Below, piece by piece: positions 43,153 to 49,476 of a DNA stretch of 50,894 nt; within the stretch, counting starts at the first letter, position 1, and each line of letters begins with the position of its first letter. The notes under the pieces are model-generated. The model was given only the letters and a program-made list of their open reading frames with translations. It was not told where the DNA came from and ran no database searches. The stretch is from Acidimicrobiales bacterium. GTDB taxonomy: Bacteria > Actinomycetota > Acidimicrobiia > Acidimicrobiales > UBA8190. A program made the translations under genes and the position numbers. Where the stretch lies: the NCBI GenBank assembly GCA_035531755.1, contig DATKSK010000016.1:1-50894 (forward strand), given 5' to 3'.

Positions 43153-43557
43153 TCACCGCACCGGCCCGGCCCGCCACGGCGGTGCGTAGCAGCGGACCAC
43201 CCTCCCCAGGACGGCACCCGACGGCACCGCCCCGAAATGCCGGCTGTCGGTGCTCGCAGCGGGGTTGTCCCCGCGCAGCGCCACCTCGTCGGCGAGCACG
43301 GCGGCGATGCGCTTGACGAGGACCCGCCCCCGGTCGCGCGGGTCACGCACCGCCACGACGTCGCCGACGCGCAGGCGGGCGGCCCGGGTGACCAGGAGCC
43401 GGTCGCCCGGCGCCAGCGTGGGCTCCATGCTCCCGCCCTCGACCACGACCCGGCGCGGGCGCACCCATGCGAACGCGGCGACGCCGGTGAGGGCGACCGC
43501 CGCTGCCGCCACCAGCACGGGCCGGCCTCGCCCCGGGCGGGAGCGCCCCGGGGTCAC
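43153..43557 (-). CDS. sodX: Nickel-type superoxide dismutase maturation protease
   Basis: 134 residues, a small S26-type signal peptidase. One N-terminal membrane helix (VLVAAAAVALTGVAAFAWV) precedes VVEGGSMEPTLAPGDRLLV with the catalytic Ser43, and the general base Lys82 is in GRVLVKRIAAV. The box LRGDNPAASTDSRHFG is standard for the family. It diverges from the Ni-SOD gene, so it should remove the Ni-SOD leader to expose the nickel-binding N terminus. The GTG start at 43557 is inferred from domain content. Confidence 0.88.
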   Translation of the reverse strand: MTPGRSRPGRGRPVLVAAAAVALTGVAAFAWVRPRRVVVEGGSMEPTLAPGDRLLVTRAARLRVGDVVAVRDPRDRGRVLVKRIAAVLADEVALRGDNPAASTDSRHFGAVPSGAVLGRVVRCYAPPWRAGPVR

Positions 43558-43574
43558 CGTCGGCCGTCTCTGGG

Positions 43575-43580
43575 TAAGGT
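43575..43580 (+). promoter_or_regulatory. Possible -10 box TAAGGT upstream of sodN
   Basis: TAAGGT lies 46 bases before ATG 43627, which would give a leader of about 40 bases that includes the ribosome-binding site GAAGGAGA. The -35 region is not recognisable. Confidence 0.4.
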
Positions 43581-43626
43581 GGGCACGAGCCCCATCGACT
43601 GCACTCTGCACGAAGGAGACCCGCAC

Positions 43627-44046
43627 ATGCGCATCGTCGACCGCCTGCTGTCGACCCTCGACCGGATCAGCCCCGCGTCGGCCGCCCACGCCCACTGCGA
43701 CCTTCCGTGCGGCGTCTACGACCCCGCCCAGGCGAGGATCGAGGCCGAGTCGGTCAAGGCGTGCATGGAGAAGTTCAACGGGTCCGACGACGCCGTGTTC
43801 AAGGAGCGTGCCGTCTCCATCAAGGAGCAGCGGGCGGAGCTCGTCAAGCACCACCTGTGGGTGCTGTGGACCGACTACTTCAAGCCCGAGCACCTGGCGA
43901 AGCACCCCCAGCTCCACGAGCTGTTCTGGAAGGCCACGAAGGCGGCGGGCGAAACGAAGAAGACCAACGACCCCGGCGTGGCCCAGGGCCTCCTCGACCA
44001 GATCGCGGAGATCGACACCATCTTCTGGGCGACCAAGAAGGGGTAG
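43627..44046 (+). CDS. sodN: Nickel superoxide dismutase
   Basis: 139 residues. After a 22-residue leader the mature protein begins HCDLPCGVYDPAQARIEAESV, the nickel hook, in which His1, Cys2 and Cys6 (here His23, Cys24 and Cys28) bind nickel. KEQRAELVKHHLWVLWTDYFKPEHL and the end IDTIFWATKKG are conserved. It disproportionates superoxide in the cytoplasm. GAAGGAGA lies 7 bases before ATG 43627. The leader must be cut off by the divergently encoded SodX. Confidence 0.97.
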   Translation: MRIVDRLLSTLDRISPASAAHAHCDLPCGVYDPAQARIEAESVKACMEKFNGSDDAVFKERAVSIKEQRAELVKHHLWVLWTDYFKPEHLAKHPQLHELFWKATKAAGETKKTNDPGVAQGLLDQIAEIDTIFWATKKG

Positions 44047-44062
44047 CCCGGCGGGGCCGGGC
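44046..44062. terminator. Bidirectional hairpin between sodN and the DksA-like gene
   Basis: GCCCGGC (44046-44052) pairs with GCCGGGC (44056-44062) around GGG, directly at the sodN stop codon. It would serve both convergent transcripts. U-tracts are absent. Confidence 0.5.
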
Positions 44063-44064
44063 CG

Positions 44065-44448
44065 TCAGCGAAGCGTGAGCGGCAGGTGGTCCGGGCAGAA
44101 CCTGGTGGCGGGTGCCGTCGACAGGTCGGCGTCGTCGATGGCGTTCCCGCACACGTCGCAGTGCCCGTAGGTGCCGTCGTCGATCATGGCGAGGGCCCGC
44201 TCGACGTCGGCCAGGTCCTGCTCGATGGAGTCCAGCAAGGACTCGTCGATCTCGACCTCGACCTCCACCTCGAGCTCGGCCTCCACCTCGGCCTCCACCT
44301 CGAGGCCGGCCTCCACCTCGACCCCGAGCTCGGCGACGGCCTCCACCTCGAACGCCGGGGCGGCCCCGGGCCGGACCTCGGGATCGGTGTCCCCGGCGGT
44401 GGGGCCCCCGTAGGTTCGGGGACCGAAGCCGGCGTCGTCGTGCTCCAC
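44065..44448 (-). CDS. DksA/TraR-like zinc-finger protein with acidic Val-Glu repeat
   Basis: 127 residues. The C-terminal half has the DksA/TraR pattern: a short helix (LLDSIEQDLADVERALAMIDDGTYG) then CDVCGNAIDDADL...RFCPDH, giving Cys, Cys, Cys, His as likely zinc ligands instead of four Cys. The first half is an acidic VEVEAEVEAELEVEVEVE tract. DksA relatives bind RNA polymerase in its secondary channel; here that role is inferred. GTG 44448 follows a TACGAT box at 7 bases. Confidence 0.8.
   Translation of the reverse strand: MEHDDAGFGPRTYGGPTAGDTDPEVRPGAAPAFEVEAVAELGVEVEAGLEVEAEVEAELEVEVEVEIDESLLDSIEQDLADVERALAMIDDGTYGHCDVCGNAIDDADLSTAPATRFCPDHLPLTLR
44247..44355 (-). repeat. Low-complexity Val-Glu coding tract
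   Basis: Hexanucleotide-type repeats (GAGGTC/GAGGCC on the coding strand) give alternating Val/Ala-Glu residues in the DksA-like protein. A shorter version occurs in the truncated gene at 65-88. Confidence 0.75.
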
Positions 44449-44455
44449 GCCTGCG

Positions 44456-44461
44456 ATCGTA
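44456..44461 (-). promoter_or_regulatory. -10 box TACGAT, leaderless promoter of the DksA-like gene
   Basis: TACGAT ends 7 bases before GTG 44448. It lies back to back with the TAGACT box of the divergent gene, 37 bases away. Confidence 0.55.
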
Positions 44462-44498
44462 CCGGCCGGCACCGCCCCGGGGCGCGACGGTGCACCCG

Positions 44499-44504
44499 TA
44501 GACT
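44499..44504 (+). promoter_or_regulatory. -10 box TAGACT, leaderless promoter of the cysteine-desulfurase-family gene
   Basis: TAGACT ends 6 bases before GTG 44511. No Shine-Dalgarno sequence is present. Confidence 0.5.
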
Positions 44505-44510
44505 CCGCCC

Positions 44511-45917
44511 GTGGCGCACACCGCGGACCCACCGTCTCGGCTGGTGGGCGACGACGTGGTCGTGCCGTGCGTGGACGGGAGCGACCGGCGGTACGTGAGC
44601 CTCGACGCGGCGGCGTCGACCGGCGCGCTGCCCGCCGTCATGGCGGCCGTCGAGCAATTCGTCCCCGTGTACTCCAGCGTCCACCGGGGCGCGGGATACA
44701 AGTCGCGGCTCGCCACCACCGCCTACGAGTCGGCCCGGGCCACCGCCCTCGCCTTCGCCCGGGGCGGCGGGCCGGGCACCGCGGACGTCGCCATCCTGTG
44801 CCGGAACACCACCGAGGCCCTCAACCATCTGGCGTTCCGGATGCCCTTCGAGCCCGAGGACGTGGTCCTCACCACCGTCGTCGAGCACCACGCCAACCTC
44901 CTGCCGTGGGGGCGCGTGGCGCGGCGGCGCTACGTCGAGTGCGGGGTCGACGGCACCTTCGACGTCGACGCCGTCGTGGCGGGTCTCGACGAACGGCCGC
45001 GACCGCGCCTGCTCGCGCTCACCGGCGCCTCGAACGTGACGGGGTGGCTGCCGCCGGTCTCCGCCATCGCCGCCGTCGCCCACGAACGCGGTGTCCCGGT
45101 GGCGCTCGACGCCGCCCAGCTCGCACCGCACCGTCGGATCCCGCCCGAGGTCGACTACGTCGCCTTCAGCGGCCACAAGCTCTACGCGCCGTTCGGCGCC
45201 GGCGTCCTGGTGGGCCCGGCCGCCACCTTCGCCGAGGGTGAGCCGTTCCTCGCCGGCGGCGGGGCCGTTGACCTCGTCGACCTGGACGAGGTGTGGTGGA
45301 CCGAGCCCCCCGAGCGCGAGGAGGCGGGCTCGCCCAACGTGGTGGGCGCGGTGGCGCTCGAGGCGGCCCTGCGCGAGCTCGGCCGCATCGGCTGGGAGGC
45401 CATCGAAGCCCACGAGCGGACCTTGGCGCAGCGGCTGCGCCGCGGCCTGGCCGGCATCGAGGGCGTGCGCCTGCTCGGCCCGCCCCTCGACGCCGACACG
45501 CTCGCCATCGGGAGCTTCGTCGTCGAGGGCGTGCACCACGCCCTGGTGGCGGCCCGGCTGAGCGCCGAGTGGGGCATCGGGGTGCGCCACGGCTGCTTCT
45601 GCGCGCACCCCTACCTGATCCGCCTCCTCGGCCTGTCGGCCCGTGACGTCGACACGTACCGGCAGCAGGTGCAGGCCGGCGACCACCGCCTCATGCCCGG
45701 GGCGGTGCGCGCCAGCTGCGGGATCTCGAACACCGAGGCCGACGTGGACACCCTGCTGGCCGCGGTCGCTGCCATCGCCGCCGGCGCCGGGGCGGGCGAG
45801 CCTCCCCCGGTCCCCTATGTCCAGGACGTCGGCACCGGTGACTACTGGCCCGAGACCGACGCCCCGGGATGGCTCGGCCACGAGCGCGAGACCGGCACCT
45901 CCTGCGCCCGGGGTTGA
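44511..45917 (+). CDS. Class V aminotransferase, cysteine desulfurase family
   Basis: 468 residues. PLP-enzyme features are NTTEALNHLAFR, TTVVEHHANLLPW (His stacking on PLP), LTGASNVTGWLPPV, VPVALDAAQLAPHRR, the PLP lysine in AFSGHKLYAPFGAG, and a C-terminal Cys-rich loop GVRHGCFCAHPYL. The desulfurase-type active Cys would lie in or near that loop. No Fe-S assembly genes adjoin it, so sulfur delivery to SUF-type machinery is not shown. The last 40 residues extend past the family core. GTG 44511 is set by the leaderless box. Confidence 0.85.
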   Translation: MAHTADPPSRLVGDDVVVPCVDGSDRRYVSLDAAASTGALPAVMAAVEQFVPVYSSVHRGAGYKSRLATTAYESARATALAFARGGGPGTADVAILCRNTTEALNHLAFRMPFEPEDVVLTTVVEHHANLLPWGRVARRRYVECGVDGTFDVDAVVAGLDERPRPRLLALTGASNVTGWLPPVSAIAAVAHERGVPVALDAAQLAPHRRIPPEVDYVAFSGHKLYAPFGAGVLVGPAATFAEGEPFLAGGGAVDLVDLDEVWWTEPPEREEAGSPNVVGAVALEAALRELGRIGWEAIEAHERTLAQRLRRGLAGIEGVRLLGPPLDADTLAIGSFVVEGVHHALVAARLSAEWGIGVRHGCFCAHPYLIRLLGLSARDVDTYRQQVQAGDHRLMPGAVRASCGISNTEADVDTLLAAVAAIAAGAGAGEPPPVPYVQDVGTGDYWPETDAPGWLGHERETGTSCARG

Positions 45918-45924
45918 ACGACAC

Positions 45925-45941
45925 CGCCGACCGAGTCGGCG
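45925..45941. terminator. Hairpin after the aminotransferase
   Basis: CGCCGAC (45925-45931) pairs with GTCGGCG (45935-45941) around CGA, 7 bases past the stop at 45917, within the convergent gap to the secreted-protein gene. There is no U-tract. Confidence 0.4.
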
Positions 45942-46007
45942 ACGGCCGTTGCGACCGGCGGGGGTGCGGGCGACGGGAGCCGAGACGGCGGCCGAGCGCG
46001 GGAGCGC

Positions 46008-46706
46008 TCAGCCCATGGAGCCGTGGAAGGGCACACCGAAGCTGAAGATCCCGCCGTCCGAGGCGGCCAGCCAGTAGCCGGCGCTCGACGGCGCGCTCAT
46101 CGAGACGACCGGGGCGTTGAGCACGTGCCCGCCCGTCGACCCCCGGAAGGGGGCGTCGCCGAAGGCGAAGATCCCGCCGTCCGACGCCGTGAGCCAGTAG
46201 CCGCGGCCGTCGGGTGTCGACGACATGCTCACGACCGGCCGGAACAGGGTGGTGCCGCCCATCGACCCGAGGAAGGGCGCGTCGCCGAAGGCGAACAGCC
46301 CGCCGTCGGAGGCGACCTCCCAGTAGCCGCGCCCGTCGCGTGTCGGTGCCATGCCCACCACGGCGCGCGCCAGGGGACGGCCGCCCATCGACCCGTAGAA
46401 CGCGGCGTCGCCGAAGGCGAACAGCCCGCCGTCGGAGGCGACCTCCCAGTAGCCGCGCCCGTCGCCTGTCGGCGCCACGCCGACCACCGGGCGAGCGAGG
46501 GCGTGGCCTCCCATCGACCCGTAGTACCCGGCGTCGCCGAAGGCGAACAGCCCACCGTCGGAGGCCACCAACCAGTACCCGCGACCGTCGGGCGTCGACG
46601 CGATGCCGACGACCGGCGCGGCGAGGGGCAGGCCTCCCATGGAGCTGTAGAACGGGGCGGTGCCGAAGTTGTAGACGCCGCCGTCGGCGGTGACGAGCCA
46701 GTAGCC
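46008..46706 (-). repeat. Six GYW repeats (126-bp units)
   Basis: The unit GYWLVASDGGLFAFGDAxFxGSMGG.. recurs at 42-residue spacing. Neighbouring units (for example EVASDGGLFAFGDA in repeats 3 and 4) are near-identical at protein and DNA level, which suggests recent duplication. Confidence 0.87.
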
Positions 46707-47627
46707 CTGGCCGTCGGGCGTGGAGGCGATGCCGACGGCGGGGGCGACGAGCCCCGAGCCGCCCGGTGAGCCGGGCAGGTACGTCACGACCTGGCTCCAC
46801 ACGAAGTCGAGGTGCGGCGACCCCGACGAGTCGACGAGGAGCTCGGTCCAGCTCGGGTACCCCTGCCACCCGGTGGCGTCGAAGCCCACGCCCATCACGC
46901 ACGTCTGGCACGTCAGCGACAGCAGGATGTTGTCGCGGTGCCCCCAGCACCCGGACGTGTTCGACGGGGTGCAGTCGATGTTGGACGAGCCGAGCCCGTC
47001 GTCGTACATCCAGAAGTAGATGGCCTCGAGCGGGTTGCCCATGGCGCCGGCCCAGTTGCCGCCCCAGGTCGTCCAGGGGAAGCCGCGCGGCGGCGAGGGA
47101 TCGGTGCTCTGGACGGCGGCCGACTCCGCCACCTGGTCGAGGGCGGTCGCCATGGCCGTCAACGGGGGCAGGCCCCGAACGGTGCGCTCGAGGTTGGTCG
47201 CCGTGTACAGCTGCTGCTCGGGGGAGAGCTGGGCCCAGTCGGTGGGGAGCACCATGCCGGGGAGGCCCTCGGTCTCGCGGGCGTTGTCGATGGCCTGGAG
47301 CGCGGTGGCGAGACACTGCTGGGAGTCGTCGTAGCGCGTCCCGACACAGCTCGACAGGAAGTTCGGGGACGGGGCGATGTTGCCCGCCGGCTCGGCCGGG
47401 GGCAGCGTGCCCTGGCCGGAGGCCCGGGTGACCGGGACGGGGGCGGCGGGCCCGCGCGGCGTCGCCTGCGCCACGCTGCCGGGCGTGGCGCCGAAGGGCG
47501 CCAAGGCCACGGTCGGGGCCACCAGGAGCACGGCCGTGGCCAGCAGGAGGCTGCGGGCCCGGCGGGCCACCGCCCGGCTCGCCGCGGGAAGGACGCCACG
47601 CCTCGTGCAAGGGGGAACTGCTTCCAC
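46008..47627 (-). CDS. Secreted CAP-domain protein with six GYW repeats
   Basis: 539 residues from GTG 47627. A signal peptide or anchor helix (RSLLLATAVLLVAPTVAL) is followed by a CAP/SCP domain at about 80-295: NLERTVRGLPPLTAMATALDQVAESAA and GCWGHRDNILLSL with four Cys nearby. Residues about 305-539 are GYW repeats: five complete 42-residue units and a truncated sixth that ends ...FHGSMG. It is an exported protein, probably in the envelope. It is related to the other GYW-repeat protein by the repeat domain only. Confidence 0.82.
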   Translation of the reverse strand: MEAVPPCTRRGVLPAASRAVARRARSLLLATAVLLVAPTVALAPFGATPGSVAQATPRGPAAPVPVTRASGQGTLPPAEPAGNIAPSPNFLSSCVGTRYDDSQQCLATALQAIDNARETEGLPGMVLPTDWAQLSPEQQLYTATNLERTVRGLPPLTAMATALDQVAESAAVQSTDPSPPRGFPWTTWGGNWAGAMGNPLEAIYFWMYDDGLGSSNIDCTPSNTSGCWGHRDNILLSLTCQTCVMGVGFDATGWQGYPSWTELLVDSSGSPHLDFVWSQVVTYLPGSPGGSGLVAPAVGIASTPDGQGYWLVTADGGVYNFGTAPFYSSMGGLPLAAPVVGIASTPDGRGYWLVASDGGLFAFGDAGYYGSMGGHALARPVVGVAPTGDGRGYWEVASDGGLFAFGDAAFYGSMGGRPLARAVVGMAPTRDGRGYWEVASDGGLFAFGDAPFLGSMGGTTLFRPVVSMSSTPDGRGYWLTASDGGIFAFGDAPFRGSTGGHVLNAPVVSMSAPSSAGYWLAASDGGIFSFGVPFHGSMG

Positions 47628-47658
47628 GATCCGTGGTATCGGAGCACTGAGAGCGTCG

Positions 47659-47664
47659 ATTAAA
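47659..47664 (-). promoter_or_regulatory. Possible -10 box TTTAAT for the CAP/GYW gene
   Basis: TTTAAT matches the -10 consensus at 5 of 6 positions, 31 bases before GTG 47627, in the only AT-enriched patch of this gap. The -35 is weak. Confidence 0.4.
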
Positions 47665-47961
47665 CCACGCAGAGAGAAACCCTCACGTTGTTCGTTTGTT
47701 GTTCGGACACGTGCCGACCCGGCCTCGTCCGGGGCCCGTCAGGCGCGTCGGACCGGTCCGAGCCGCCGCGGCGGCCCGGTTGCACGGCCGGGACGCCAGA
47801 CCTCGGCCGCACGTCCGGCACACGCCGGCCGTTCGCCGACGGTGCACGGCGCCCTCGCGCCGGCGCGGCCCGGCCCGCGCCGCTCGTCCGCCCGAACGGG
47901 ACGAGTTTCCGTCGCCGCCCGCGGCGAGGCGCATGGCGTCCGGGCGCGGCAGTCGGCATGC

Positions 47962-47986
47962 CGTCGCCGCCCGCGGCGCGGCGACG
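47962..47986. repeat. 9-bp-stem inverted repeat in the intergenic region
   Basis: CGTCGCCGC (47962-47970) and GCGGCGACG (47978-47986) flank CCGCGGC. The structure lies about 105 bases before the aminotransferase ATG. It could be a regulatory stem or an operator. Confidence 0.6.
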
Positions 47987-48090
47987 GCGTGGCGCGCCGC
48001 CTCCGCGGACGCGCCGGGCGCGACGGCGACGTTCGGCGTCGTCAGGGGCGCTGTTAGCCTGAAACGCGTCGGGCACAGTGGGAGTCGTCG

Positions 48091-49476
48091 ATGCCGTTCG
48101 AGTTGACAGAGGTGCTGCAGGCGCGGCAGGGAGAGAACTTCCGCCTGCAGGCCCGGTACATGAACCCGCAGATGGGCCGCGTCCTGAAGACGATCGGGTT
48201 CGACCGCTACTACGTGCGCGGCGAGGGCTGTTACCTCTTCGACGCCGACGGGCGGCGGTACCTCGACTTCCTGTCCGGGTTCGGCGTGTTCGCGCTCGGC
48301 CGCGGCCATCCCGCCGTCACCCGGGCGCTGCACGAGGCCATCGACGCCGATCTTCCCAACCTCGTCCAGATGGACTGCTCGCTGCTCCCCGGCCTGCTGG
48401 CCGAGGCGCTCGTGGAGCGTTCGCACCCCGGCATCGAGCGGGCCTTCTTCACCAACTCGGGCGCCGAGGCCATCGAGTCGGCCATCAAGTTCGCCCGGGC
48501 CGCCACCAAGCGGGACCGGATCGTCTACTGCGACCACGGGTTCCACGGGCTCACCACCGGGGCGTTGTCGCTCAACGGGGGCAAGGAATTCCGCGAAGGG
48601 TTCGGGAAGCTCCTGCCGACAGGCTGCGTGCCGTTCGGCGACATCGGCGCGCTGGCCAAGGAACTGCGGCGCGGCGACGTGGCCGCCTTCGTCGTCGAGC
48701 CCATCCAGGGCAAGGGCGTCAACATGGCGCCCGACGACTACTGGCCGGCGGTGCAGGAGCTGTGCCGTCGCCACAAGACGCTGTTCGTCATGGACGAGGT
48801 GCAGGCCGGCCTGGGGCGCACCGGGAAGTTCTTCTGCCACGAGCACTGGGGTGTCCGGCCCGACGTCATCACCGTCTCCAAGGCCCTCTCCGGCGGCTAC
48901 GTCCCCGTGGGGGCCATGCTGTCGTCGGCCAAGGTGTTCGACAGCGTCTACAGCTCGATGGACCGCGCCGTCGTGCACTCGTCCACGTTCAGCACGAACC
49001 AGCTCGCCATGGTGGCGGGGCTGGCGACGCTGCAGGCGTTCGACGAGGAGGACATCGTCGACCGTGCCCGGCGCACGGGCGAGGCCTTCACCAAGGCCCT
49101 CGACCCACTGGTCGAGCGCTACGAGTTGCTCCACGAGGTGCGCGGCAAGGGGCTCATGATCGGGCTCGTGTTCGGCCCGCCCGAGTCCGGGCCGCTGCGG
49201 CGCCGGTGGCGGGTCGTCGAGGCCATGCGTACCGCGCTGTTCTCGCAGCTCGTGGTCCTGCCCCTGTACCACCGCCACGGCATCCTCACCCAGGTCGCGG
49301 CCGACAACACCAACGTCGTGAAGCTCCTCCCGCCGCTCGTCGCCGGCGAGGAGGAGGTAGAGCGCTTCGTCGACGCGCTCGACGACGTGCTCGGGGACGC
49401 CAGCCGGGGGTCGGGCCTGTTCTGGGAGGTCGGCAGGACCATGCTCAGGGGCGCGCTGCGGCGCACTCCCGGTTGA
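48091..49476 (+). CDS. Class III PLP-dependent aminotransferase, possible hopanoid aminotransferase
   Basis: 461 residues. FFTNSGAEAIESAIKFARAAT, DHGFHGLTTGALSLNG, FVVEPIQGKGVNM, LFVMDEVQAGLGRTGK and the PLP lysine in TVSKALSGGYVPVGA place it in the ornithine/acetylornithine aminotransferase group. Its TTGA coupling to an HpnA-type epimerase suggests HpnO (35-aminobacteriohopanetriol synthase), but general ornithine or amino-sugar roles remain possible. GGGAG precedes ATG 48091. The hpnO name is an inference, so no symbol is given. Confidence 0.85.
   Translation: MPFELTEVLQARQGENFRLQARYMNPQMGRVLKTIGFDRYYVRGEGCYLFDADGRRYLDFLSGFGVFALGRGHPAVTRALHEAIDADLPNLVQMDCSLLPGLLAEALVERSHPGIERAFFTNSGAEAIESAIKFARAATKRDRIVYCDHGFHGLTTGALSLNGGKEFREGFGKLLPTGCVPFGDIGALAKELRRGDVAAFVVEPIQGKGVNMAPDDYWPAVQELCRRHKTLFVMDEVQAGLGRTGKFFCHEHWGVRPDVITVSKALSGGYVPVGAMLSSAKVFDSVYSSMDRAVVHSSTFSTNQLAMVAGLATLQAFDEEDIVDRARRTGEAFTKALDPLVERYELLHEVRGKGLMIGLVFGPPESGPLRRRWRVVEAMRTALFSQLVVLPLYHRHGILTQVAADNTNVVKLLPPLVAGEEEVERFVDALDDVLGDASRGSGLFWEVGRTMLRGALRRTPG

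Larger units (their letters stand above)
47628..48090. other. 463-base intergenic region with promoters and strong inverted repeats
   Basis: No credible protein or tRNA gene is seen. It holds the minus-strand -10 box near 47659, and a possible plus-strand -10 TAGCCT at 48055-48060 for the aminotransferase, with GGGAG before its ATG. A 17-bp direct repeat (cgtcgccgcccgcggcg) occurs at 47910-47926 and 47962-47978. The second copy begins a 9-bp-stem hairpin, CGTCGCCGC...GCGGCGACG, at 47962-47986. On the minus strand, CGTGGT...ACCACG with ATCG...CGAT forms a stem near the -10 box at about 47632-47670. Confidence 0.6.

Noticed and set aside
47628-47700. Riboswitch upstream of the CAP/GYW gene
   Set aside because: A bulged stem is visible, but no conserved c-di-GMP or c-di-AMP riboswitch core was recognised, and the likely start of transcription lies within the stem.
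47660-48076. 138-residue minus-strand frame in the intergenic region
   Set aside because: Arg/Gly/Pro-rich composition without a ribosome-binding site or any motif.
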